Shown here piece by piece: positions 1-6,675 of a stretch of DNA of 9,615 bases. This DNA is from Planctomycetota bacterium (GTDB lineage Bacteria; Planctomycetota; Phycisphaerae; SM23-33). The number at the start of each line of letters is the position of its first letter. Within the stretch, counting starts at the first letter, position 1. The notes under the pieces were generated by a model. It was not told the origin of the DNA, made no database searches, and was given only the letters and a program-made list of their open reading frames with translations. Position numbers and translations under genes: made by a program. The stretch is taken from assembly GCA_021160865.1 (NCBI GenBank), contig JAGHBS010000166.1, forward strand, positions 1 to 9,615. The letters are read 5' to 3'.

Positions 1-1110
1 AACTACCTCATTGCAAAGCGGAATCTTATCGTATCCATTCAAGCGGGCTACTTCCTCGATGAGATCTATCTCCCGGGATAGGTCCTGCCTCCATGATGGA
101 ATTGTACAGATTATTCTTTCCCCCTCAGTTCTTGCAGAAAGACCTAACCTGCGGAGAATATCAAGTTGTTTATCATCAGCTACATCCACACCGAGAACCT
201 TTCTGCAGCGGGCAGGACGCATTGGTACTTCAATTGGTTTATATGGCGATGCCCATACATCAATCACACCGTCAGCCAGTTCACCACCGGCTAATTGTAA
301 TATCAACTTACATGCTCGTAGCGATGCCCTCTCCACCCCAACAGGATCAACCCCTCGTTCAAAACGATAGGATGATTCACTCATCAATGAGAGCATCCTT
401 GCCATCTTGCGAATGGCAACCGGGCTGAACTGGGCACTTTCAATCAGCACGTCCGTGGTTTCATCACTCACTTCGGTATCAATTCCACCCATAATGCCTG
501 CAACAGCAACGGGTCTCTCGGCATCGGCGATAATCACCATATCTTCAGTGAGGGTACATTGCGTCCCATCGATACTGACGATTTGCTCACCGTCTCTTGC
601 CCTGCGGACGATAATTCGCTTACCAGCGAGGCGATTGAAATCAAATGCATGAAGCGGCTGACCGTATTCCATAAGAACATAATTGGTTATATCCACTACG
701 TTATTGATGCTTCGTAGGCCTACGGCTTCGAGGCGTTCAACCATCCATTGAGGTGATGGGGCAATTTTTACCCCTCGAATAACTCTGGCGGTATATCGTG
801 GGCAAAGGTCGGGACACTGAACCTCTACGCTGGTTATCTTGCCCACTGCCTCTGAACCCGTCGGTACATTACTCAAATCAGGCAGCCTTAATTCCAAGCC
901 AAGGGCTGCTGACAATTCCCGTGCAACTCCAATATGCCCGAGGCAATCCGGACGATTGGAAGTAACTTCCAGATCAAAGACAATATCGTTCTCGGTCTGT
1001 TCAATCCCCTCACAGCAAAGCCCGATACGCGTAAATACCTCACCAAGCTCCTCAGCACGGTAAGATGAAACATCAACGTAATCAGTCAACCAATTTAATG
1101 ATATCCTCAT
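1..1110 (-). CDS. pheT: Phenylalanine--tRNA ligase beta subunit, N-terminal 370 residues (cut by window edge)
   Basis: Beta subunit of the cytoplasmic alpha2beta2 PheRS, which charges tRNA-Phe with phenylalanine. The frame is open for exactly 370 codons from the ATG at 1110 to the window edge. An AAGGCGG ribosome site sits about 6 nt before the ATG. Visible landmarks: the N-terminal strand MRISLNWLTDYV; VTSNRPDCLGHIGVARE (about 49-65); the B3/B4 editing region with NNVVDITNYVLMEYGQPLHAFD (136-157) and SSYRFERGVDP (247-256); then a B5 domain ending in DLIEEVARLNGYDKIP (349-364). The EMAPII-like tRNA-binding domain of about 115 residues, which in E. coli lies between the first strand and the VTPNRADCLG segment, is absent: residue 36 runs almost directly into IVFDLEVTSNR. 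I recall this short form from planctomycetes. pheS is not upstream; the previous gene is a DUF4282 protein, so pheT is not in the usual pheST arrangement here. The catalytic-like C-terminal part lies outside the window. Confidence 0.96.
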   Translation of the reverse strand, partial: MRISLNWLTDYVDVSSYRAEELGEVFTRIGLCCEGIEQTENDIVFDLEVTSNRPDCLGHIGVARELSAALGLELRLPDLSNVPTGSEAVGKITSVEVQCPDLCPRYTARVIRGVKIAPSPQWMVERLEAVGLRSINNVVDITNYVLMEYGQPLHAFDFNRLAGKRIIVRRARDGEQIVSIDGTQCTLTEDMVIIADAERPVAVAGIMGGIDTEVSDETTDVLIESAQFSPVAIRKMARMLSLMSESSYRFERGVDPVGVERASLRACKLILQLAGGELADGVIDVWASPYKPIEVPMRPARCRKVLGVDVADDKQLDILRRLGLSARTEGERIICTIPSWRQDLSREIDLIEEVARLNGYDKIPLCNEVV

Positions 1111-1159
1111 AACATCCGCCTTCTATAGGACCGATAAATGCATTATTTCAAAGAAGAAT

Positions 1160-1187
1160 ATCGTAGCATAAGAAGCAGACCTGTCAA
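1160..1187 (-). promoter_or_regulatory. Predicted sigma-70 promoter of pheT
   Basis: On the minus strand a perfect -35 TTGACA (1182-1187) is followed after 16 nt by TACGAT (1160-1165), a 4/6 match to the -10 consensus. Transcription would start near 1153, giving a leader of about 43 nt before the pheT ATG at 1110. The site fits pheT being transcribed separately from the gene upstream. Confidence 0.6.
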
Positions 1188-1313
1188 ATGTTTTGATGGT
1201 ACACGCACATTTAGAGATGCGATTCGACAATATTTCCCTCCTCACCTCGCGCACAATCGCAGAGCAGGTTATTCATCGGTCACGGACTAGCGCTAACTTA
1301 TCGGGTTGTTGGC

Positions 1314-1625
1314 TTACTCACTGGCAGAGGGTGATGACGATGCAGGCGAGGTGGTTTCGGCCTTCTTTCCGCTTTGTATATCCTTGAGTACATCAAGTAT
1401 GCGGAACATCACAATAATTAACTCGCAATAAACCCGCACAAAGATGGGGCCAAGGATAAGAGTAAGGAAGCCCGTAAATACCATCTTCCCACCACCAATA
1501 TCTGCAGAGGCACCGGCAGCAATCCCTGCAATCCCAGAGATAACACAGATGACAACACCAATCCAGAAAAGTATCTGAATAATCGCAGGCGTTATCATCT
1601 TACGGAAAGACAGATACTCGTTCAT
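1314..1625 (-). CDS. DUF4282 small two-helix membrane protein
   Basis: A 103-residue protein of unknown function that matches the DUF4282 pattern: a short N-terminal FRKMITPxII segment, a first membrane helix (about 13-37), a short Gly-rich loop, a second helix (about 48-68) and the conserved R-x-Y-x-E-L pattern (RVYCEL, 64-69) running into an amphipathic segment. The C-terminus (about 86-103) is a low-complexity Ser/Thr/Pro/Ala tail. The start is placed at the ATG at 1625: an AAAGGAG site lies 6 nt upstream of it, whereas the ATG two codons earlier (1631) abuts that site with no spacing. Located between mnmA and pheT in the same direction, with its own promoter. The membrane location is predicted from hydrophobicity; the role is unknown. 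Confidence 0.82.
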   Translation of the reverse strand: MNEYLSFRKMITPAIIQILFWIGVVICVISGIAGIAAGASADIGGGKMVFTGFLTLILGPIFVRVYCELIIVMFRILDVLKDIQSGKKAETTSPASSSPSASE

Positions 1626-1701
1626 GCTCATCTCCTTTCAAAAATGCCTTTACCCCAATGCCCGTTTGTAAACACCTCTTTAAAAAGAACTGCACTTGTA
1701 A

Positions 1702-1730
1702 AATATCTTACATTATCTTGGATATGTCAA
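1702..1730 (-). promoter_or_regulatory. Predicted promoter of the DUF4282 gene
   Basis: On the minus strand TTGACA (1725-1730) is followed after exactly 17 nt by GATATT (1702-1707), 4/6 to the -10 consensus. The -35 begins immediately after the mnmA stop codon. Transcription would start near 1695, about 70 nt before the DUF4282 start. Confidence 0.55.
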
Positions 1731-2780
1731 TTATAAATCCTGATTCTCACAATTTTTCTCGGAAATTTTCTCTATCCATCCCCCACCGAGGAGCTTATCG
1801 CCTTGATAGACAACCGCTGCCTGACCGGGCGTAATGGCTACCGCTGGCTCAATAAAATCAACCTCAAATCGCTGCTCATCGACGATATGAACTCGTCCAA
1901 GGCATCCTGGATGGTTGTAGCGAATTCGAACGAGCGCCTCGAAAACATCACTGGCAGGCAAGTCGTGCCAATTGGCATCACTTGCATAAAGATAACGCGA
2001 TTCCAATTCATGCTTATCGCCGATAGTCACAGTCGCGGTCGAAGGATCGATATCAATAACGTACATTGGCTTGCCCAAAGCTACTCCCAATCCCCGCCTC
2101 TGACCAATAGTGAAATGTACGATGCCATCGTGTTTGCCAAGAACTTCGCCTGCTGTATTTACAATATTACCCTCTCGGAAGACCTCAGGCCGCCGCTGGC
2201 GAAGCAGGCTGGTATAATCACCCTTCACAAAACATACCTCCTGACTATCAGGCAAATGCATAGAAGATAAACCCATCTCCTCAGCCAGGTTATGAACTTC
2301 CTGCTTATTACGCAATCCCCCCAACGGGAAGATAATTCTTGGTAAGTATTCCCTCGGCAACTCGAAAAGGGCATAGGATTGATCCTTATCAAACGCACGA
2401 TATATAAAACCATCAATAATCCGAGCGTGATGCCCCGTGGCGACATAATTAATGTCGAGTTTATCAGCCTGCTCGAGAAGATGAGCAAACTTGATTTTTG
2501 CGTTGCAGCAGATGCATGGATTTGGCGTTCTGCCACGAGCATACTCTGAAACGAAGTAATCTATAATTTGCTCGAAATCTCCCCTGACGTCGAGCGTGAT
2601 TAATTCTATCTTCAAGGCATCAGCAATCTTACTGACATTCTGCAAGCCCCCGGCTGTATCGGTCATTTGAAGGTAAAGTCCTATTACTTCGTACCCTTCC
2701 CGAAGAAGCATTCCAGCAGCGACGGCTGAATCAACTCCACCGCTAAGCCCTATTAATACAGTTTTTTTATTCCCTTTCAT
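1731..2780 (-). CDS. mnmA: tRNA-specific 2-thiouridylase MnmA
   Basis: Cytoplasmic enzyme that thiolates C2 of the wobble uridine U34 in tRNA-Lys, tRNA-Glu and tRNA-Gln, using ATP and sulfur relayed from a desulfurase. Length is 349 residues, near the usual 350-370. The N-terminal PP-loop is SGGVDS (13-18), which activates U34 by adenylation. The first catalytic region is TPNPCICCN (85-93), with Cys92 at the position of E. coli Cys102; the second is SQEVCF (179-184), with Cys183 at the position of E. coli Cys199. TIGQRRGLG (224-232) and a C-terminal beta-barrel ending with the family's GGGWI (332-336) complete the protein. Extra cysteines at 89 and 91 make a CxCC cluster. No Shine-Dalgarno sequence precedes the ATG, and a -10-like TACAAT lies 7 nt upstream, so the mRNA may be leaderless. 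Divergent from the COG2426 gene. Confidence 0.97.
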   Translation of the reverse strand: MKGNKKTVLIGLSGGVDSAVAAGMLLREGYEVIGLYLQMTDTAGGLQNVSKIADALKIELITLDVRGDFEQIIDYFVSEYARGRTPNPCICCNAKIKFAHLLEQADKLDINYVATGHHARIIDGFIYRAFDKDQSYALFELPREYLPRIIFPLGGLRNKQEVHNLAEEMGLSSMHLPDSQEVCFVKGDYTSLLRQRRPEVFREGNIVNTAGEVLGKHDGIVHFTIGQRRGLGVALGKPMYVIDIDPSTATVTIGDKHELESRYLYASDANWHDLPASDVFEALVRIRYNHPGCLGRVHIVDEQRFEVDFIEPAVAITPGQAAVVYQGDKLLGGGWIEKISEKNCENQDL

Positions 2781-2787
2781 CGTAGCT

Positions 2788-2793
2788 ATTGTA
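2788..2793 (-). promoter_or_regulatory. Possible -10 box of mnmA, leaderless arrangement
   Basis: TACAAT on the minus strand ends 7 nt before the mnmA ATG, which would put transcription start at or next to the start codon. No convincing -35 is seen at 16-18 nt spacing, so this is a tentative call based on position and the lack of a ribosome-binding site. Confidence 0.3.
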
Positions 2794-2896
2794 CTATTTA
2801 GACAACCAACTTTTTATGAAAACCGATATAGAAATGCTGGAATAGCATCAGTAATTACAAAAACGATCCCGACGCATCAAAGGACAAACAGCAAAA

Positions 2897-3406
2897 ATGT
2901 TGGCAGATATTACATCGTGGATTAATTCCAACCCATATGCATGCATTATTATTCTGACGTTTATCCCGGCACTGGAGCTGCGGGCGAGCATACCCTATGG
3001 TATCCTTGTTGCAAAGCTACCATGGTTCGTGGTTTCCCCTGTGGCAATAATTGCAAATATCGCACTGGGACCTGTAATCTACTTTTTACTCGATCAATTC
3101 CTCCACCTATTCCTGCGGATTAAACCGATTAGACGTTTCTGGGACCGAATGATTATAAGGACACAAAAGAAAGTTGAACCGCTGGTGAAGACCTACGGCA
3201 TCATCGGATTGAGCATCTTCATCGGGATACCACTTCCCGGCTCAGGGGTTTATAGCGGGGCTATCGGAGGATACCTGCTGGGGTTCAAACGCTGGCAATT
3301 CTACCTATGCACCGTAATCGGCGTACTAATCGCTGGTATCGTTGTTACTGCCGCTGTCATGAGTGGTTCGGAAGCCTTTAAATTTCTGTTTATAAAGAAG
3401 GTCTAA
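2897..3406 (+). CDS. COG2426 small integral membrane protein (putative small multidrug export family)
   Basis: A 169-residue, very hydrophobic inner-membrane protein. Family signatures are FIPALELRASIPYG (22-35), with Glu27 and Arg29 in the first helix, and IGIPLPGSGVYSGAIGGYLLG (109-129), a re-entrant-like Pro/Gly motif. These match the family annotated as putative small multi-drug export protein (PF06695/COG2426). About four hydrophobic segments are visible: 13-37, 43-66, 101-128 and 135-155, with a basic cytoplasmic-type linker (about 73-93) between the second and third. The export label comes from the family name; transport has not been shown by anything in the sequence. The ribosome site is weak (AAAGGA about 12 nt before ATG). 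Divergent from mnmA across 116 bp. The 252 bp after it hold no convincing gene or T-tailed terminator. Confidence 0.85.
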   Translation: MLADITSWINSNPYACIIILTFIPALELRASIPYGILVAKLPWFVVSPVAIIANIALGPVIYFLLDQFLHLFLRIKPIRRFWDRMIIRTQKKVEPLVKTYGIIGLSIFIGIPLPGSGVYSGAIGGYLLGFKRWQFYLCTVIGVLIAGIVVTAAVMSGSEAFKFLFIKKV

Positions 3407-3658
3407 TCCTTTCCCACAACTGCAAGTTAACCTTGCTTCAGTGCCTTCTCCATAATAACCATCCTTATAGTCATCTCACAAGAATGGTGCCCAATTGGCA
3501 GAAAATTACTTCGAAAATGATGAAAATAATATGTGAACCCTTTAACTTCCCTATTCAACCAAATCCATACAACGATGATATTTTGCACAGATTAATTAAG
3601 TCCTCCTATTATCATGACGAAAAATGGAATGATTCCTTACTTATTGGAGACAAATAAT

Positions 3659-4012
3659 ATGGCTACGATACGATATTATCCACCTGAACGTCGTCGATAT
3701 CCGAGAACCCAGCTGCGGATGATGCTTCATGGCATTCGGCTTGACCCGGACGGCGGAGACGTTCAAAACACGCTTGAAATGGTCGACATCTCCCGAGGTG
3801 GGATGGGGGTAATCAGCGATCGCTGGCTTTATCGTGGACAAAAAATTGCCTTGTCGATCCCTGCATATGGACAGAAGGGCAGGAAAACTATCTTCGCAAC
3901 CGTCGTCCGCTGTCAGAAGACGAACGAAGGATACCGTGCTGGCCTCCAGTTCGACCCAACGGCAATAGCCGCTGCCCTGGGTGATACTTCCACAACAGCA
4001 TTAGCAGCATAA
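3659..4012 (+). CDS. Single-domain PilZ protein, probable c-di-GMP receptor
   Basis: A 117-residue cytoplasmic protein made of one PilZ domain, the family that binds cyclic di-GMP and passes the signal to motility, exopolysaccharide or transcription machinery. The two ligand-binding motifs are present: RxxxR as R12-R-Y-P-R16 at the N-terminus, and (D/N)xSxxG as D43-I-S45-R-G-G48. The beta-barrel continues through IFATVVRCQ and GYRAGLQF (about 78-98), followed by a short Ala/Thr tail. Start chosen at ATG 3659, with GGAG 9 nt upstream; an in-frame ATG at 3614 would add 15 residues without PilZ character and lacks a good site. No partner protein is adjacent, so the output is unknown. Confidence 0.9.
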   Translation: MATIRYYPPERRRYPRTQLRMMLHGIRLDPDGGDVQNTLEMVDISRGGMGVISDRWLYRGQKIALSIPAYGQKGRKTIFATVVRCQKTNEGYRAGLQFDPTAIAAALGDTSTTALAA

Positions 4013-4105
4013 ACAGATAAGAAACACCATTTCAGCAACTTTCATCTCCATCGAGGTGAGGGAAAAATTACAAATATCCATAAAAAGTATTACCATTCAA
4101 AAATC

Positions 4106-4134
4106 TTGACACCTTCGCATAGAAGTATTAATTT
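4106..4134 (+). promoter_or_regulatory. Predicted strong promoter of tRNA-Gln
   Basis: A perfect -35 TTGACA (4106-4111), a 17-nt spacer and TAATTT (4129-4134) as -10. Transcription would start near 4141, about 49 nt before the tRNA. A second TTGACA at 4149-4154 has no matching -10. Confidence 0.6.
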
Positions 4135-4189
4135 TTAAGAAACGGGTTTTGACAATTTCCTGATGCGGAATTGCGGACAACACAATCGC

Positions 4190-4260
4190 TGGGGAATGGT
4201 GTAACGGTAGCACGGCTGACTCTGGATCAGCTGGTCAAGGTTCGAATCCTTGTTCCCCAG
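4190..4260 (+). tRNA. tRNA-Gln (anticodon CUG)
   Basis: A complete 71-nt cloverleaf, read by eye. Acceptor TGGGGAA (4190-4196) pairs with TTCCCCA (4253-4259). The D stem is GTG/CAC (4199-4201/4211-4213) around TAACGGTAG. Anticodon stem GCTGA/TCAGC encloses loop CTCTGGA with anticodon CTG at 4222-4224, reading CAG. The variable loop is 4 nt; T stem CAAGG/CCTTG carries TTCGAAT. The weak U1-A72 pair and discriminator G73 (4260) are identity features of glutamine tRNAs. The 3' CCA is not encoded (the next bases are ATG), so it must be added after transcription. As a Gln tRNA it could be an MnmA relative's substrate only in its U34 isoacceptor form; this CUG species has C34 and is not thiolated. 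Confidence 0.95.
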
Positions 4261-4283
4261 ATGACGAAAAAGATGACGAAAAG
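4260..4283 (+). repeat. Tandem 12-bp repeat at the tRNA-Gln 3' end
   Basis: GATGACGAAAAA (4260-4271) is followed directly by GATGACGAAAAG (4272-4283), 11 of 12 bases identical. The first copy begins with the tRNA discriminator base and the second ends 2 bp before the stop codon of the convergent beta-helix gene. There is no hairpin with a T-run here. Slippage or a remnant of a duplication are both possible. Confidence 0.6.
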
Positions 4284-4285
4284 AG

Positions 4286-6337
4286 TTAATCACCTGTGAA
4301 GGTGACTGCCAGCATTCCACTTCCCAAAAGATTCATATGCAAGCAGCCGGTTCTTTCATCATAATCGACCTTTACAACCTTGCCATTGAACGTTGCACTT
4401 TTGACTGCTCTGCCAGTGGTCGTCAATTTTAACCAGTATTTACCTTTGCAATCGATGAATCCATAAATCCCATCAATTGACCATCGCAGCGTAGCTGTTA
4501 TCGGCTTGGAGGAAAGTAGCCAAAGTTCCCTCTTACCGCTTCTGTTTGGCATGGACCAAGGGATATGCCTCGTGCCTGCTTCAAGGATTGCAAATGCCGA
4601 TAAGCCCTCGATAGCATCTCTCTTGCGCTCAACACGCCGAGCCTGACAAACAATAAGCCTTTTTAATTTACCTTTTTCAACTTGCGCAAAAGCAGCAGCA
4701 TCTGCCGCTAAATCTGTCCGATTGGTAAACCAGTATCCATATCGAACAATTTCGTCCACATTGGAGCAGTCTGATTTTCTATCCCCGTAGATTGCCCTGA
4801 TACGATAATAAGCTTTGGACTTACCGACGCTTCTATCAATATATCGTGTTGTATTAGCAGGGAGCCTGGCAATTGCTTTAAAATCCGCATCACCCTGAAT
4901 CTTCCGTTCCAATAAGTATCCCGTTTCCTTATCAGAGCAATCGCACCAAACAATCACTGCACCACCTCTATTATCAGGCAAAGGTTTTACACGCAAGTAC
5001 CGAGGTTCGGGCAACTTACCAGGTAAGATAACCTCAACATTATAAAGCCCTGCACGAAGTACGCCAAAATCTACCCCGCCAGAAACCATCTTCTTTTGGA
5101 AAACTTTACCATCTTTCCTGATTAAACGAAAAATCGTCCTCACCGGCCACAGACCTGGGCTATAAATCAATCTGAATCCACCATGAGTAACTCGAATCCT
5201 TTGCATGCCCCGAATTGGATCAATAATGAGTCCTTTTGAATCGATATGATGACTTCTATGCGATTCGTAATCTACCTTCCTATTGCCCCCATCAACATAA
5301 TTGCGCAAGAGGGTAATGTTTTGCGCACCATAAAGCCGAATTACACCCATAGCATCGCGTGAAGGAACATTTGCATTGAAGAGTATATTGTCCTGAACGA
5401 TATTATCGGCACAAGGCTCATTAGGAAACCCTTCCGTTGGGAAACTCCCATAATCCAAATCCGCCTTAGCAAAATTGAACATCAAATTATCTGCGATGAG
5501 GCTCTTAGCAGCACCTTGCAACTCAAGCCCCCAATAAACATTACATATCGAATTGCCTATAGCATGCAAACGGTCAATATGATGATTATGCAAATAGAGT
5601 CCAGCGGTTGCGGTGCGACCATTGCGCTCCTTTCCCCTCTCGCGTATGATATTGCCTACAACATAGCTATCCGGACAACCAGTATGAACATCGATAGAAC
5701 TATGCCCACCTCGCACAACTACGCAGTTGGTGATAGTATTGAATGCGCAGGGTTTCAGTCTCCAATATGGATCTCCATAAATGAAAAGAGAATTACGATA
5801 GGAATCCTCAATATAGCAATTATCCATCACGCTATGATGAACACCATTAGCAAAACAAATATCCCCTCCCCTACCCCGACAGATCATATCACGTACCTGG
5901 ATATAGGAACTTTTACTTACCCTCACCCGATAGCCTCCGTATCCGATAATCTCAAATCCTTCTATGCGTATGTGGGACCTACCTATTATATTGAAAGCGA
6001 TCTTTCCACCGTCTTTCTTACCAGCAGGGCCACTATCGCTTCGAAGGGTAGGTCTACCCCGATATCCCTTTAGTATGATAGGTTTTCCTTCTTTACCACT
6101 ATGGGCAAAGACAACTTGCTCTGCACCATAATCACCAGGTAGCACCAAAACAGTATCACCTGCCTTGGCTACCTTAGCGGCATGGGCTATCGTCCGCCAA
6201 GCCGTCTTTTCGCTCTTACCGTCGGCGGAGTCGTTGCCTTTGGTCGAGACGTAATACGTCGCTGCGTAAGCCCCGCCTGTGAAGATGACCGCTGTCGTCA
6301 GCCCCAATACCATTGCGTGCAAGATTTTTCGCATCAT
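4286..6337 (-). CDS. Exported right-handed parallel beta-helix protein with FN3-like domain
   Basis: A 683-residue protein predicted to be secreted: basic MMRK, hydrophobic core to about residue 22, AYA cleavage site at 23-25. The mature N-terminus (YYVSTKGNDSADGKSEKTAW, 28-47) and the AGDTVLVLPGDY segment (59-70) are typical of DUF1565/pectate-lyase-like beta-helix proteins that bind or cleave acidic polysaccharides. Stacked rungs with recurring I/V-x-N/D-N-x-I/V patterns run from about 115 to 350 (NTITNCVVV, VVGNIIRE, IADNLMF, IVQDNILF, ITLLRNYV). A beta-rich linker (380-450), an FN3-like domain (about 450-532, with GYLLERK and YYRIRAIYG) and a C-terminal beta domain (about 535-683) follow. 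I do not see the Lys/Arg catalytic pair of PL6 lyases in a recognisable context, so lyase, epimerase or binding function stays open. AGGAGG lies 3 nt before the first ATG and 6 nt before the second (6334), which is the better spaced. G+C is low (about 40-45%). Divergent from the heparinase gene. Confidence 0.88.
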   Translation of the reverse strand: MMRKILHAMVLGLTTAVIFTGGAYAATYYVSTKGNDSADGKSEKTAWRTIAHAAKVAKAGDTVLVLPGDYGAEQVVFAHSGKEGKPIILKGYRGRPTLRSDSGPAGKKDGGKIAFNIIGRSHIRIEGFEIIGYGGYRVRVSKSSYIQVRDMICRGRGGDICFANGVHHSVMDNCYIEDSYRNSLFIYGDPYWRLKPCAFNTITNCVVVRGGHSSIDVHTGCPDSYVVGNIIRERGKERNGRTATAGLYLHNHHIDRLHAIGNSICNVYWGLELQGAAKSLIADNLMFNFAKADLDYGSFPTEGFPNEPCADNIVQDNILFNANVPSRDAMGVIRLYGAQNITLLRNYVDGGNRKVDYESHRSHHIDSKGLIIDPIRGMQRIRVTHGGFRLIYSPGLWPVRTIFRLIRKDGKVFQKKMVSGGVDFGVLRAGLYNVEVILPGKLPEPRYLRVKPLPDNRGGAVIVWCDCSDKETGYLLERKIQGDADFKAIARLPANTTRYIDRSVGKSKAYYRIRAIYGDRKSDCSNVDEIVRYGYWFTNRTDLAADAAAFAQVEKGKLKRLIVCQARRVERKRDAIEGLSAFAILEAGTRHIPWSMPNRSGKRELWLLSSKPITATLRWSIDGIYGFIDCKGKYWLKLTTTGRAVKSATFNGKVVKVDYDERTGCLHMNLLGSGMLAVTFTGD

Positions 6338-6438
6338 TGACCTCCTCTGCTTATTATCATCATCAAGTATTACCTTTAATCCCTTTTCCTGCCCGACAGC
6401 ACGTAAGCAGAACGGACATTGCTTCTGTTTCTTTCTTC

Positions 6439-6444
6439 ATTATA
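6439..6444 (-). promoter_or_regulatory. Predicted -10 box of the beta-helix gene
   Basis: A perfect TATAAT on the minus strand about 95 nt upstream of the beta-helix start. The -35 region at 17-nt spacing (AACTTT) is poor, which would fit an activator-dependent promoter. A small CCCG/CGGG hairpin lies in the spacer. Confidence 0.4.
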
Positions 6445-6500
6445 ACTGCCCGCCGACGGGAAAGTTTTCTACAAAGTCTACAAGAATTAGTTTAGTATTA

Positions 6501-6537
6501 GTAACCGTATCAGACCCTTTGGAGCCTGAACGGTTAC
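6501..6537. promoter_or_regulatory. Interrupted inverted repeat between two divergent genes (candidate operator)
   Basis: GTAACCGT (6501-6508) and ACGGTTAC (6530-6537) are perfect reverse complements. Just inside them TCAG (6510-6513) pairs with CTGA (6526-6529), leaving a single unpaired A at 6509 and a 12-nt centre. It lies between the candidate promoters of the beta-helix gene and the heparinase gene. It lacks a T-run on either strand, so it is not an intrinsic terminator. The surrounding 338 bp (6338-6675) contain no gene I can support. Confidence 0.5.
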
Positions 6538-6607
6538 GAAAAACATTTGGAAAGGTTTTAAGGCACAAACCCTGCAAGCGGTGGGAAATAAACAACCAGA
6601 GTGTTCA

Positions 6608-6636
6608 TTGCTTACCCCGGTCATAGAAATTACGAT
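6608..6636 (+). promoter_or_regulatory. Possible promoter of the heparinase gene
   Basis: TTGCTT (6608-6613), a 17-nt spacer and TACGAT (6631-6636) give a weak sigma-70-like match. TACGAT is also the -10 proposed for pheT. It would give a leader of about 33 nt before the ATG at 6676. The poor -35 suggests regulated expression. Confidence 0.3.
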
Positions 6637-6675
6637 ATCGTGTGAACTCAACACATTGGAAATTGGAGAAATTTT

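Noticed and set aside
1803..2270. A 155-codon open frame on the plus strand
   Set aside because: It lies wholly antisense to mnmA, which carries all expected catalytic motifs.
2834..2848. A 5-bp inverted repeat (ATGCT/AGCAT) between mnmA and the COG2426 gene
   Set aside because: Too short to distinguish from chance and not centred on any promoter element.
3422..3436. A GCAAG/CTTGC hairpin just after the COG2426 gene as a terminator
   Set aside because: Only 5 bp and not followed by a T-run.
3433..3657. A 74-codon open frame between the COG2426 and PilZ genes
   Set aside because: No ribosome-binding site, no motif and an irregular composition; it ends next to the PilZ start and is probably chance.
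4022..4065. A CATCTC/GAGGTG hairpin after the PilZ gene as a terminator
   Set aside because: A 6-bp stem with one G-T pair followed by an A-rich, not T-rich, tract on the coding strand.
5516..6073. A 185-codon open frame on the plus strand
   Set aside because: It is antisense to the beta-helix gene and has no ribosome site or recognisable motif.
4286..6337. Assigning the beta-helix protein to PL6 (chondroitinase B / alginate lyase)
   Set aside because: The fold type fits, but the PL6 catalytic Lys/Arg context could not be recognised, so only the general fold is claimed.
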